A stretch of 64,000 bases of DNA from the NCBI RefSeq assembly GCF_007860105.1, contig NZ_SJPU01000001.1, positions 2,315,700 through 2,379,699 on the forward strand, in the 5' to 3' direction. A model generated the notes under the pieces. The model did not search any database, was not told where the DNA came from, and worked only from the letters and a program-made list of their open reading frames with translations. Source of the stretch: Allorhodopirellula heiligendammensis (GTDB taxonomy: Bacteria; Planctomycetota; Planctomycetia; Pirellulales; Pirellulaceae). The translations under genes were made by a program, and so were the position numbers. Below are positions 45,417 through 54,150 of the stretch, piece after piece (the stretch's first letter is position 1; every line of letters starts with the position of its first letter).

Positions 45417-45626
45417 ATGTTGATAAACTTTTTTGCCATTGGGCAATTCGTCCACCTCGATGGTAGCGGCGTCGGTGTCGTGGTGATGCTACCCGACGAT
45501 ACCGAGGTGCCCGATGGACATATTGGCGTTTGGTTTGGTACTACAACAGAGACGGGACGTCCAGTAATTTGCACGGTTCCGATTGAATACATTGAGCCGA
45601 CGCCTGACCCCATAGTACAACACTGA
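45417..45626 (+). CDS. Small hypothetical protein (cassette gene)
   Basis: 69 residues from the ATG at 45417. Beta-rich sequence FAIGQFVHLDGSGVGVVVML, DDTEVPDGHIGVWFG and VICTVPIEYIEPTPD, suggesting a small barrel-like fold. Soluble; no known family. The stop is about 10 bp before attC 12. A weak start context and small size keep confidence moderate. Confidence 0.5.
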   Translation: MLINFFAIGQFVHLDGSGVGVVVMLPDDTEVPDGHIGVWFGTTTETGRPVICTVPIEYIEPTPDPIVQH

Positions 45627-45633
45627 AAGAACG

Positions 45634-45724
45634 ACGAACCAGGCGATGCACCCACGTCGGGGAGTCCAGCGTGTTGAAATTGAGAGAATCTTTCGCCGCG
45701 ACTGGATGATCGCAGTCGTCCGTC
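45634..45724 (+). repeat. attC site 12
   Basis: About 90 bp. Left arm GGCGATGCACCCACGTCGG; right arm CCGCGACTGGATGATCGC, core GTCCGTC (45718). GCGATGCACCCA pairs with TGGATGATCGC with one extra G. Confidence 0.65.
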
Positions 45725-45763
45725 GATAGGTGATCTGTGTCACTCCTTGGAATAACGTTAAGG

Positions 45764-45851
45764 GGCAACCAGCGAGTGCACTTTAGTACGCGAGTCGGCG
45801 TTTGAAATTGGCGGCTCTTTCGCGCATGCCGAGTGATGCGTGACGTCCGTC
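45764..45851 (+). repeat. attC site 13
   Basis: About 88 bp. Left arm CAGCGAGTGCACTTTAGTACGCG; right arm CGCGCATGCCGAGTGATGCGTG, core GTCCGTC (45845). CGAGTGCACT pairs with CGAGTGATGCG with one extra G. Only about 40 bp separate it from attC 12, so the cassette it ends has no gene. Confidence 0.65.
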
Positions 45852-46253
45852 GAAGAAAAAGTCAACTGTCACGCTGCCGTGAACCCTTTTGCACCGGTGG
45901 TTTCCTTGATCGAACGTCCTAGCGTTCATCCGCGTTTTTCTTTTGCAACTGCGTCTCGCCGGAATGCATGGATGGCTGTTGTGTCGTCGTTTGCGTTTCT
46001 CGGTCTGGTTATGTATTGGCCACAGCTGACAAAGAATTGTCTTAGCGATAACGCGATTGTTACGTCGATGTTTGCGGTGGTTGCTCTCAGCCTGATCACT
46101 TCGATCGGTGTGGTGGCGTTTTCATATCGATTTACTGTCGCCAGAGTTATCGGTGGGATCAGCGTTTTGATGAACGTCGGTCTCGCGCTATTGCTGACGC
46201 TTATTTACTGGGTGCTTAACTACTCGGGCATCGAGTTTGCGGGGCCGGGCTGA
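45840..46253 (+). CDS. Small membrane protein (cassette gene)
   Basis: 137 residues if it starts with GTG at 45840, a start that lies inside the end of attC 13. Three hydrophobic segments: WMAVVSSFAFLGLVMYW, MFAVVALSLITSIGVVAF and SVLMNVGLALLLTLIYWVL. No family recognised. The start inside attC means excision would alter its first codons unless a later start is used. Confidence 0.5.
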   Translation: MTSVEEKVNCHAAVNPFAPVVSLIERPSVHPRFSFATASRRNAWMAVVSSFAFLGLVMYWPQLTKNCLSDNAIVTSMFAVVALSLITSIGVVAFSYRFTVARVIGGISVLMNVGLALLLTLIYWVLNYSGIEFAGPG

Positions 46254-46262
46254 TATGATCAC

Positions 46263-46347
46263 TTAACTCTCGGAACTGGCCCCGGCGGTTTGTCAGCACA
46301 AAGTCGAGACGACAGAACATGCAATGCATGGGCGGACGGGAGTTGGG
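46263..46347 (+). repeat. Possible attC site 14
   Basis: TTAACTCTCG on the left and CGGGAGTTG on the right form the outer arms, with GTTGGGG as core-like end; inner arms CTGGCCCC and GGGCGG pair partly. Less regular than the other sites. Confidence 0.35.
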
Positions 46348-46413
46348 GATTTCGGTCTACTTGGACGTCTTTCCCTTGACCTCCGTGATTTCTGACATTG
46401 TCGCGCTGAAGCA

Positions 46414-46782
46414 ATGACTCTTGGCTACAGATTATCCAGCTTCCTAATTGCGTCATTCTGCTGCATCGTCGCTAGCTGCAGCAGGCACTATGACTTCGGG
46501 GGCGTTGTGCTTGATGGTGACGGTCGACCGATTGCTGGTGCAACATTCGCCATGAATCCAAGCGACTGGCCGAAGCCTGATTGGTCTGATCCGAACATTG
46601 TGTCCGGCGCCGATGGCGTATTCCGCACCGGCTGGGGTTCCGCGACCGGTGTAACCTTCTTTCGCTTCACCATTCGTTGCCAAGGCTATGATCCAGATTG
46701 TCGCATCGTCCGCGGTGACGATGTCGATCTTCGCATTGTCCTGTCTCGATCCCAAAGCAGCGACGAACCGCCAAACCTTTGA
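46414..46782 (+). CDS. Small lipoprotein with carboxypeptidase-regulatory-like domain (cassette gene)
   Basis: 122 residues with a lipobox (LIASFCCIVASC) after a short basic N-terminus, so it should be lipid-anchored. The mature part starts YDFGGVVLDGDGRPIAGATF, the classic opening of a CarboxypepD_reg (transthyretin-like) beta-sandwich, and continues ADGVFRTGWG and VDLRIVL. Such domains in planctomycetes are usually surface or periplasmic proteins of unknown role. It is the last gene of the array that I can identify. Confidence 0.65.
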   Translation: MTLGYRLSSFLIASFCCIVASCSRHYDFGGVVLDGDGRPIAGATFAMNPSDWPKPDWSDPNIVSGADGVFRTGWGSATGVTFFRFTIRCQGYDPDCRIVRGDDVDLRIVLSRSQSSDEPPNL

Positions 46783-47685
46783 CATCGCGAGGTACGAGTC
46801 GATGTTCCACGGATTTGCTCAAGAAGCCCGGTTGATGATGGGCGGTATCTCGATCAAACGTATGGAGTTTGCGTCCACGTTTTACTCATGACCGCTGCGA
46901 TTCGATCTAGGTGATGAAAACGGTGCGGCTCGATGGCTCGAAGCAAGTGCGTGACGATGCCATTTTGGGTGACCGACAGAACGTTGAAAGCAGGATTTGC
47001 TGCGGCTTGATTCGAGTCGGCGCAGGACTCTAGCGGACGCCTCATCCGGCGGCAGCATGCGCCGTAGTGCAGTGGGAGGTTTCTTGAGGTAGAGCTCCAG
47101 TATGATTTCAATAAAATAGCGTCTCCGACGAATGAATGTTCGCCAGGGACTGGCAATACTTTGGGCGTAACATCGACCGGAATATCCCTTGCCAAGTTGC
47201 GCCTCTGCAGAGCTCCGCTCTGATTGCCAGTGGGAAGTGGCGGGTGGGGGTGACTCTCGGGGCCCTGAAACCAAGTGGGCAAGCTGACCAAAACGGTCGT
47301 CGACTTGTCCATTGCGAAACGCAGAGCTCAGCAGTTATCGGAGCGGGAGCAGGGTGACTGGTTGAACGTCCTGCGAGCCTCGACCTCTCGTTGAGAAGTC
47401 CGCGTGGTAACCGCCAGCGTTTGCCCTGGAGAAAGAAACGCTTACCCTTGGAGTCGATACTTCGGCCGGATTTTTGCAGACAATGCCGCCGCGGCGTTTT
47501 TCCCGCTGGATTGATTGATAGTGGCCTTCGGGAACGCTGCCCACTCGAGTCTTGTTGGATCCGTGACCCCGTCATGTTGGGACTCCGATTAAACCCAGTT
47601 GACTTAGAAAGTCCGCGTCTTTCCACTGGATTGTCGTAAGTCCGTAAAAAAAGCCAATCTACGACAACTCGCAAATTGGCCTGAG
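46783..47685. other. Non-coding region between the array and the tRNA genes
   Basis: About 900 bp without a supported gene. It contains a copy of a dispersed repeat (47056-47090) and paired words TTGAGAAGTCCGCG (47391-47404)/TTAGAAAGTCCGCG (47605-47618). It may hold decayed cassettes or noncoding RNA. Confidence 0.35.
47056..47090. repeat. Dispersed 35-bp repeat, copy 1
   Basis: GCATGCGCCGTAGTGCAGTG with GGAGGTTTCTTGAGG; matches 59747-59781 at 29 of 35 positions. Confidence 0.6.
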
Positions 47686-47759
47686 TGGAAGTGCTGGGAC
47701 TCGAACCCAGGGCCATTCGATTAAAAGTCGAATGCTCTAACCAACTGAGCTACACTTCC
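47686..47759 (-). tRNA. tRNA-Lys (anticodon TTT)
   Basis: Reverse strand: acceptor GGAAGTG/CACTTCC, D-arm GCTC...GAGC, anticodon stem and loop around CTTTTAA with anticodon TTT, T-arm with GGTTCGAGTCCC, discriminator A. CCA is not encoded. 74 nt. Confidence 0.97.
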
Positions 47760-47842
47760 ATTGCGATCGGCAGAAACAAAAACGGCACCGCGATAACGAC
47801 GGTGCCGAATTGGAATCAGCGATCATGCAGAATCATCTTCAG

Positions 47843-47931
47843 CGGAGCGGACAGGATTCGAACCTGCGGACCAGCGTGAACCGGTCACCGATTTAGCAAA
47901 CCGGCGCTTTCGACCACTCAGCCACCGCTCC
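47843..47931 (-). tRNA. tRNA-Ser (anticodon GCT)
   Basis: Reverse strand: acceptor GGAGCGG/CCGCTCC, long variable arm (GGTGACCGGTTCACGCTGGTCC), anticodon loop TTGCTAA with anticodon GCT, T-arm GGTTCGAATCC, discriminator G. 89 nt, as expected for a class II tRNA. It lies about 83 bp upstream of tRNA-Lys on the same strand. Confidence 0.97.
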
Positions 47932-48139
47932 AGGTGGTCTCGTTCGTCAGTTCGGGATTGTGCTCGATTGCCGCGACCTTGGCAACCCATGTTCCGCCCT
48001 TGTTGGGCATGTCTTTGCACCTTTTTGGGTCGACACGCTACACTGCCATATCGTGGGGCGCAAATTCCGCCGCTCCCACGAAGAATTTGTTGTGATTTTC
48101 GTGTTGACGTCGCCCTTCTTTTTGCCCCGTTGAGCTTCG

Positions 48140-49006
48140 ATGAATCTACCGACCTGGGACCTCGATCCAAAATTCGATTTCTGCGAGGAACATCGGGTCG
48201 ATCCCGATAAAAAAGTCTCACTGAAGGACACTGCTACCGAGATGGAGGGACCGTTTCGAGGCAAAGCCCATGGGCACGCGTTCACCGCAAAAGCAGTTGC
48301 AGAGATTCAGTCGCTGCAGTACCGAACATTCGTGGAGGGCCAGCAATCATTGGTGATCGTGCTGCAGGCACTTGATGCAGGCGGTAAAGATGGATTAATC
48401 CGGAAGGTGCTGGGGCAGATGAACCCACAAGGTTGCCGGACGTTTCCGTTCAAAGCCCCCAGTAGCGAAGAACTCGACCACGATTTTCTGTGGCGAATTC
48501 ACGCCGCGGCCCCTGCGGCGGGCAAAGTGTCTATCTTCAACCGCTCGCACTACGAAGATGTGTTGGCGGTGCGGGTCGAGAAACTGGCCCCCAAATCGAT
48601 TTGGAAGGAGCGATACGAGTTAATTAATGATTTCGAAGCCTTGCTCGCTCATCGTAGCACTCGAGTTCTCAAGTTCTACCTTCACATCAGCCCTGCGGAA
48701 CAGCTTCAGCGGTTTAAAAAACGGCTCGACGACCCGTCCAAACACTGGAAACTCAATGCTGGCGATTATGCCACGCGTGATCAGTGGGAAGAGTACCGGG
48801 AAGCCTATGAGGACGTTTTCGAAAAATGCAATTCGAAACAAGCCCCCTGGTATATCATTCCCGCTGATAAAAAATGGTACCGCGACGCGAGCGTCGCAGC
48901 GATCGTACGGAAGACTTTCCAGGACATGGATCCCCAGTTGCCGGCGGTCGATGTCGACATCGATAGAATACGTAAACTCTACGAGCGAGCAGAATCGAGC
49001 GACTAA
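48140..49006 (+). CDS. PPK2-family polyphosphate kinase
   Basis: A 288-residue protein, the normal size for single-domain PPK2. Walker A-like LDAGGKDG (about 79-86), NRSHYEDVL near the lid and HRSTRVLKFYLHIS then QLQRFKKRLDDPSKHWK fit the PPK2 core. These enzymes use polyphosphate to phosphorylate NDPs or NMPs. The class (I, II or III) cannot be decided by eye. Likely cytoplasmic energy or nucleotide metabolism. Confidence 0.88.
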   Translation: MNLPTWDLDPKFDFCEEHRVDPDKKVSLKDTATEMEGPFRGKAHGHAFTAKAVAEIQSLQYRTFVEGQQSLVIVLQALDAGGKDGLIRKVLGQMNPQGCRTFPFKAPSSEELDHDFLWRIHAAAPAAGKVSIFNRSHYEDVLAVRVEKLAPKSIWKERYELINDFEALLAHRSTRVLKFYLHISPAEQLQRFKKRLDDPSKHWKLNAGDYATRDQWEEYREAYEDVFEKCNSKQAPWYIIPADKKWYRDASVAAIVRKTFQDMDPQLPAVDVDIDRIRKLYERAESSD

Positions 49007-49060
49007 TGTTTCGCGTCTGACCGCTCCCCCCCGCTTTTCCTCTTTCCCTCGCCCCCTTGT

Positions 49061-50215
49061 ATGTCAATTCAGCGAAATCCAACTCGCCCGGTCACCATCG
49101 GCTCCATCACCATCGGAAATGGACATCCCATTGCAGTGCAGAGCATGACCGCGACCAAAACGCAGGACATTGACGCGACCGTGGCGCAAGCGGAAGCCTT
49201 GCGGGAGCGGGGCGCTGGCGTAGTCCGGATTGCGGTCGATAGCAAGCAAGATGCGGCGGCGTTGGCGGAGATCCGTTTGCGAACGACAGCGAACCTCGCC
49301 GTTGATTTGCAAGAGAACTTTCGGCTCGCCGAACTCGTCGCGCCGCATGTCGACAAAATTCGCTACAACCCAGGCCATCTTTATCACCACGGTCGCGACA
49401 TGACGTGGCAAGATAAGGTGCGTTATCTGATTGATCTGGCGGGAGAACATAGCTGTGCGGTGCGAATCGGTGTGAATTGTGGCAGCGTCGATCCCGCGAA
49501 GAAGGAGAAATATGCTGCCGATGACTCGATCACGCCCATGCTCGAATCCGCCCTGGAGCATTGTGAGCTAGTCGATTCGATCGGCTTTCACAACTTTGTC
49601 GTATCGCTCAAAGACAGCGATCCATCGAATGTGGTCGAAGTCAACCGGCGATTTGCTGAATTGCGTCCCGACGTACCGTTGCATCTCGGAGTGACCGAAG
49701 CGGGAATGCCACCGGAGGGCATCATTAAAACCCGGATCGCCTTTGAGCAGCTTATTGGCAAGGGCATCGGCGACACTGTGCGGGTCTCGCTGACGCTACC
49801 GAATCCGCGAAAACCCGAAGAAATTGACGCGGGCAAAGAGATCATCAGCGACATTCAAGCGGGCCGCGTCCGCAGCGTGGTGCGATTTGACGATACGAAA
49901 CTGAACATCATCAGCTGTCCGAGTTGTTCTCGCGTTGAGAACGAGGCCTTCGTGGACCTCGCCGCAAGCGTCAAAGAAATGACGAGGTACGCGCAAGACT
50001 ATGCGATCACCATCGCCGTGATGGGATGCCGGGTCAATGGTCCGGGTGAGACCGATGATGCCGATCTCGGTTTGTGGTGTGGTCCCGCCAAAGTCAACTT
50101 GAAGAAGGGCGAGGAGGCTTTGGGAGCCTATGGGTACGATGAGATCCTGCCGAAACTCCAGGCGGAATTGGACGCGTTGATCGCTGAAAAAACCGGATCG
50201 GCCGCGGGCGTTTGA
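49061..50215 (+). CDS. ispG: 4-hydroxy-3-methylbut-2-enyl-diphosphate synthase
   Basis: A 384-residue protein with the standard IspG (GcpE) features: [19 protein letters not shown] at the start, [17 protein letters not shown], and the iron-sulfur cysteines in ISCPSCSR and [10 protein letters not shown]. It catalyses the reductive ring opening of methylerythritol cyclodiphosphate in the MEP isoprenoid pathway, using a 4Fe-4S cluster. The next gene overlaps its stop by three bases, so they are likely co-translated. Confidence 0.96.
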   Translation: MSIQRNPTRPVTIGSITIGNGHPIAVQSMTATKTQDIDATVAQAEALRERGAGVVRIAVDSKQDAAALAEIRLRTTANLAVDLQENFRLAELVAPHVDKIRYNPGHLYHHGRDMTWQDKVRYLIDLAGEHSCAVRIGVNCGSVDPAKKEKYAADDSITPMLESALEHCELVDSIGFHNFVVSLKDSDPSNVVEVNRRFAELRPDVPLHLGVTEAGMPPEGIIKTRIAFEQLIGKGIGDTVRVSLTLPNPRKPEEIDAGKEIISDIQAGRVRSVVRFDDTKLNIISCPSCSRVENEAFVDLAASVKEMTRYAQDYAITIAVMGCRVNGPGETDDADLGLWCGPAKVNLKKGEEALGAYGYDEILPKLQAELDALIAEKTGSAAGV

Positions 50216-51405
50216 GCCGACGTCGAGTTCTGTTGATGGCCACGTCGATGCGGGGCGGTGGCAGCGAACGCCAAGTCGTTTTGCTGGCACAGCACCTGCC
50301 ACGCCAGGATTTCGATGTGCACTTGTATTTGACCCATCGGACAGGCGAATTGCTCGCCGAATTGCCCGCCGACGTGACCCTGCATTGCCCTGGGCAAGCG
50401 AAGACGAGCTCACTAGGAGCCGTGCTGGGCCGCATTCCAGGCACGATCCTGAGGCGTCTGGCCATCGAGTTTGCCGAGTTGGTGCGGCGGGAACGGATCG
50501 ATGTGGTGTACGATCGGGCCTTCCATAACACCCTGATCGCGGGGCATCCGGCAATTCAAGGACTTGCGGTGCGACGCGTCTCCACCATCGTCAGTCCGCC
50601 GCATGCTGCCCTGCCGATGGTTGAAAAACGGTTCATTCAGGCAAAACGCCGGATGCTGGCTGCTGCCTATCGACGCAGCGCCGAGGTGATCGCCGTTAGC
50701 CAAGCGGCCGCAGACTCCGCCGTCCAGTATTACCAGCTACCTGCTGATCGCATCACGGTCGTTCGCAATCCAATCGATGTCGAATCCGTTCGTGCTTCGG
50801 CGGGTTGGCAGGCTCGCCCCGCAGGTGAACGGCAGCGAGATCCATTGCAATTGGTCTGTGTGGGGCGGATGACCCCGGAAAAGGGACAGGCTGATTTAAT
50901 TGCGGCGTTGGCGCGGTTGCCAGCGGAGTGGCCGCAACGGTTGCCCCGCCTCGCGGTGAAGCTGATCGGCGATGGCCCCGATCGTGCCGCCCTTGAGCAG
51001 CAGTGGGCTGCAGTGATCGGAAGTGACGGCACGTGCGGGGGACACTCGCTGGAATTTGCGGGCATGATCACGCCGGCACTGAGGGAGATCTCGCAGGCGG
51101 ACGCGTTGGTGTTGCCCTCGCGTTTCGAAGGTCTGCCGAATGTCGTGCTCGAGGCATTTGCGCTGCGGGTGCCCGTTATCGCCACCATGAGCGGCGGCAC
51201 CCCTGAATTGCAAGTTGACCCCCAAAACCCAACCTGCGTTTGGGCGAATCCCGCTGACCCCGCGTCGTTGGTGGACGCGCTGCAGAGGTGTGCTGATAAT
51301 CCCCATGAGATGGGTGGGCAGGTGCAAGCAGCGGAGGAAGTTATTCGAAGCCGCCACGGCATGGCTCAAACTATCGCGAAGATATCCGAGATGTTGATGG
51401 GATAA
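50212..51405 (+). CDS. Glycosyltransferase, GT4 type
   Basis: A 397-residue GT-B enzyme starting with TTG at 50212 that overlaps the ispG stop (TTGA); an ATG at 50236 is the alternative. N-terminal [20 protein letters not shown], donor-domain [19 protein letters not shown], and the EX7E motif region [17 protein letters not shown]. It transfers sugar from a nucleotide-sugar donor onto an acceptor, probably for surface polysaccharide or glycolipid. Overlap with an isoprenoid gene hints at a lipid-carrier glycosylation pathway, but that is inference. Confidence 0.88.
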   Translation: MSRRRVLLMATSMRGGGSERQVVLLAQHLPRQDFDVHLYLTHRTGELLAELPADVTLHCPGQAKTSSLGAVLGRIPGTILRRLAIEFAELVRRERIDVVYDRAFHNTLIAGHPAIQGLAVRRVSTIVSPPHAALPMVEKRFIQAKRRMLAAAYRRSAEVIAVSQAAADSAVQYYQLPADRITVVRNPIDVESVRASAGWQARPAGERQRDPLQLVCVGRMTPEKGQADLIAALARLPAEWPQRLPRLAVKLIGDGPDRAALEQQWAAVIGSDGTCGGHSLEFAGMITPALREISQADALVLPSRFEGLPNVVLEAFALRVPVIATMSGGTPELQVDPQNPTCVWANPADPASLVDALQRCADNPHEMGGQVQAAEEVIRSRHGMAQTIAKISEMLMG

Positions 51406-51565
51406 TCGAGACAACTGATACACTCACCGGTGCGTAGCAACATCATTGGCGTCGAGGCGTGAAAAGTGCGAAATTTGTTGACACGCGTTTTTTTTGCCAA
51501 CTATAATTTGGCAATTCGCCCTGCTGCCCTCCTCTTTTCTCCCATCCTCCTGGAATCACTTTCCC

Positions 51566-52402
51566 ATGAATTTACTCGGGAAATCCTTCTCGGTTTTGAT
51601 CCTATTGCTCAGCGTGGTGTTCATGGTTATGGCCCTCGCTGTCAATGCATCGCACCGCAATTGGCGTGACGTCGTGATGTCCGACAATGGCTTGAAGGCG
51701 CAAATCGAAACCTACGAACGCACCAACAATCAGCTTCGCGAAGCTCGAGCCCGCACCCAAGCGGACTTGGATCGCGAGCGGGTCGCTCGCCGCACCGCAT
51801 TGGCGGCTCTGGAGACCAAGCAAACTGCGTTGGCAGCTCAATTGAGTACCAGCGAAGGGATCGTCCAGCAGGAACAAGCCAAGAATACTGAGTTGGCTCA
51901 GCTCGACCGTAGCCGTGCTGAGGAGCTCGAAAAACTCACGGCGGAAGCGGCAATGCTCCGGTCACAGATCCGCAAGGAGCAACAGGATCGCGACAATCTG
52001 TTCGCCGAAACCCTGAAACTGACCGATGATATGAACAGCCTGCGGGGTATCGTGCAATTACAGCAAGATCGAAATGATCAACTGTTGGCACAGGTCACCC
52101 GCTATAAGGAAGTGGTCGACGCGGCAGGATTGAACATGAACGATCCACTCGATGGGTCGCCCCCAGATCGCAATGGGAATGTTTTGGTTATCAACCGACC
52201 TCGCAAACTCGTTGAAGTTTCGATTGGGTATGACGATGGTCTACGCGAAGGACACCTGCTCGAAGTGAGTCGGGGCGGACGTTATGTCAGCCGGTTACGA
52301 GTTCGCAAGACCGAGCCAGACCGCGCCGTGGCCGAGATTCTCAATGACTACAGCGAAGGTGCTATCCAGGAGGGCGACCGTGTCGACACTACCATCGAAT
52401 AA
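51566..52402 (+). CDS. Membrane-anchored coiled-coil protein
   Basis: 278 residues from the ATG at 51566 (the frame is open to 51494). An N-terminal hydrophobic helix (SFSVLILLLSVVFMVMALAV) is followed by a coiled coil of about 150 residues (heptads through QIETYERTNNQLREARARTQ to LQQDRNDQLLAQVTRYKEVV). The C-terminal 85 residues form a compact domain (VNRPRKLVEVSIGYDDGLREG...VSRGGRYVSRLRVRKTEPDRA) that looks like a small beta-barrel. Structural resemblance to cell-envelope proteins such as MreC (TM, coiled coil, beta domain) is notable but not proof of homology. Confidence 0.65.
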   Translation: MNLLGKSFSVLILLLSVVFMVMALAVNASHRNWRDVVMSDNGLKAQIETYERTNNQLREARARTQADLDRERVARRTALAALETKQTALAAQLSTSEGIVQQEQAKNTELAQLDRSRAEELEKLTAEAAMLRSQIRKEQQDRDNLFAETLKLTDDMNSLRGIVQLQQDRNDQLLAQVTRYKEVVDAAGLNMNDPLDGSPPDRNGNVLVINRPRKLVEVSIGYDDGLREGHLLEVSRGGRYVSRLRVRKTEPDRAVAEILNDYSEGAIQEGDRVDTTIE

Positions 52403-52598
52403 TCCTCCGGGCCGTCCCACCAAGCGTCCCCCAAGCGTATACACCGTCATGCTGTTGCTGGCGATGTTGTTCATGCTGATCGCCGTGATCGCCATGTACG
52501 TTGAACTGGGACGCTGGTCACCAGATTACTACAAGACCAACACCGCGACGCCAGTGACCAGTATGGTCCTCCCGGTGACGAGCTACGATTTGATGTAG
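52380..52598 (+). CDS. Small single-pass membrane protein
   Basis: 72 residues from GTG at 52380, preceded by a strong ribosome site (AGGAGGG, about seven bases away); it overlaps the end of the coiled-coil gene in another frame. One membrane helix (VMLLLAMLFMLIAVIAMYV) with a Pro/Arg-rich front and a polar tail. The overlap implies translational coupling with the upstream gene, so the two proteins may act together. Confidence 0.6.
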   Translation: MSTLPSNNPPGRPTKRPPSVYTVMLLLAMLFMLIAVIAMYVELGRWSPDYYKTNTATPVTSMVLPVTSYDLM

Positions 52599-52800
52599 CT
52601 CCAAGCGCCAGATAGCCGGGCCGCTGCAGCGGTCCGAGCTGTTGGCGCTCGCAGTTTTAGCCGCTTGCTCAAAAATTGAGCCCAAACTTTTATTGCGGGT
52701 TCTGCGATTTCTGCTGAAGGTTCTGCCCAGTCCCGTCCGATACTACGGGTACCATGGATTGGGAGGGCGGAACGATCGGTGCCATCGTTCCATCATCGAC

Positions 52801-52839
52801 AGGGCCATGGTGAGGCAGGGAGGGCTTCACCATGGCCCT
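52801..52839. terminator. Inverted repeat between convergent genes
   Basis: A perfect 13-bp stem AGGGCCATGGTGA (52801-52813) and TCACCATGGCCCT (52827-52839) with a 13-nt loop. It lies between the ends of the small membrane gene (+) and queA (-). There is no T-run, so it may be a bidirectional terminator. Confidence 0.5.
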
Positions 52840-52861
52840 TCCCTTTGCCATGTAGGCTCTT

Positions 52862-53965
52862 CTACAGAATCAGCATCGCATCGCCGTAACTGAAGAACCG
52901 GTACTCTGCATCGATTGCTTCCTGGTATGCCCGCATGATCAATTCGTGACCGGCGAATGCACTGACGAGCACCAGCAGCGAGCTCTTGGGCAAGTGAAAA
53001 TTGGTCATCAAGGCATCCACTGCTGCAAATGAATACGGTGGTTTGATGAATAGATCGGTAGAGCCCGTCCATTCTTGCAATGCCCCACCGTTCGCCGCCG
53101 CGCAGCTTTCGAGCACCCGGACGCTGGTGGTGCCCACCGCGACGCAGCGACCGCCAGCGGCCCGTCGCCCGCGGATGTTCGCGCAGGTCTCGGCGTCGAT
53201 GCGGCCCCACTCCTCATGCATGACATGCGTATCGATATCGTCCACTTCGATGGGCCGAAACGTTCCGATGCCGACGTGCAGTGTCACTTCGTGAATTGCC
53301 GTTTGCCCCTTGGCGATATTCCGCAAGAGGCTTTCGGTAAAGTGCAGCCCCGCGGTCGGGGCTGCAACACTCGCCTTGTCTTCTTCCCGTTCGCTGGCAA
53401 ACACCGTTTGATAATTCACCAGGTCAGCGTCGACCATCCTCCCGTCGCGAATGTATGGGGGAATGGGAACTCGACCGAATCGCTCGAGCCACTGCGTCGG
53501 TGAGATTGGAACCCCGGCGAGCGAATCATCTAGTCGCACGGATTCAGGAACCGGGCGGACGAACAAATGGCCTTCTTGATCGCGGCCGATGACTTCGAGT
53601 TGGCCACCATCGCGGGCATCACGGTCTTGCAACGTGATGGTTTCACCCGCCTGGAGACTTCCGCGTGTTTTCGTCAGCAGTTCCCACACCCCGGTAGTAG
53701 GGTCGCTCCGCAAATACAGCCCCTGCCAACGGCCCTGCGTTCGCGTGCGATAGCCCACCAAACGCGCCGGTACGACTCGCGAATTGTTCAGAACGAGCGA
53801 GTCTTCGGCACGCAGCAATTCGGGTAGGTCGCGGACGTGTTGATGTTCAATCGTGCCATGGGCTCGGTTGATCACCATCAGCCTAGCGTCGACGCGATTG
53901 CGTAGCGGTTCCTGAGCGATCCGCTCGCGTGGCAATGAGTAGTCGTAGAGGTCAAGTGCGTGCAT
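52862..53965 (-). CDS. queA: S-adenosylmethionine:tRNA ribosyltransferase-isomerase
   Basis: A 367-residue protein of normal QueA length. YDYSLPRERIAQEPLRNRVD is the family start, VLNNSRVVPARL lies near the N-terminus, then SVAAPTAGLHFTESLL and THVMHEEWG, with GTTSVRVLES toward the C-terminus. It transfers the ribosyl part of SAM to 7-aminomethyl-deazaguanine in tRNA, making epoxyqueuosine. It stands alone; no other queuosine gene is in the window. Confidence 0.95.
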   Translation of the reverse strand: MHALDLYDYSLPRERIAQEPLRNRVDARLMVINRAHGTIEHQHVRDLPELLRAEDSLVLNNSRVVPARLVGYRTRTQGRWQGLYLRSDPTTGVWELLTKTRGSLQAGETITLQDRDARDGGQLEVIGRDQEGHLFVRPVPESVRLDDSLAGVPISPTQWLERFGRVPIPPYIRDGRMVDADLVNYQTVFASEREEDKASVAAPTAGLHFTESLLRNIAKGQTAIHEVTLHVGIGTFRPIEVDDIDTHVMHEEWGRIDAETCANIRGRRAAGGRCVAVGTTSVRVLESCAAANGGALQEWTGSTDLFIKPPYSFAAVDALMTNFHLPKSSLLVLVSAFAGHELIMRAYQEAIDAEYRFFSYGDAMLIL

Positions 53966-54150
53966 CCGCGGAGTCTATCGGAAAACTCGATGGGCGTGAA
54001 TGTTGGTGCCATATTTTGCTGCGATCAAATCGATAGCCGCGAGCCACACTTTCTGACTTGTGATCGACGAGTCGATTTGCTAACGATGGCGACGAGCAGA
54101 TCGCTCGCCGTGACGAGACAATCCATCATCCGCCTGCCTGTTCCAATATC

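Noticed and set aside
46854-47716. Several overlapping reverse ORFs of 110-200 residues
   Set aside because: They overlap each other and the tRNA-Lys gene, contain no recognised motifs and start without a ribosome site.
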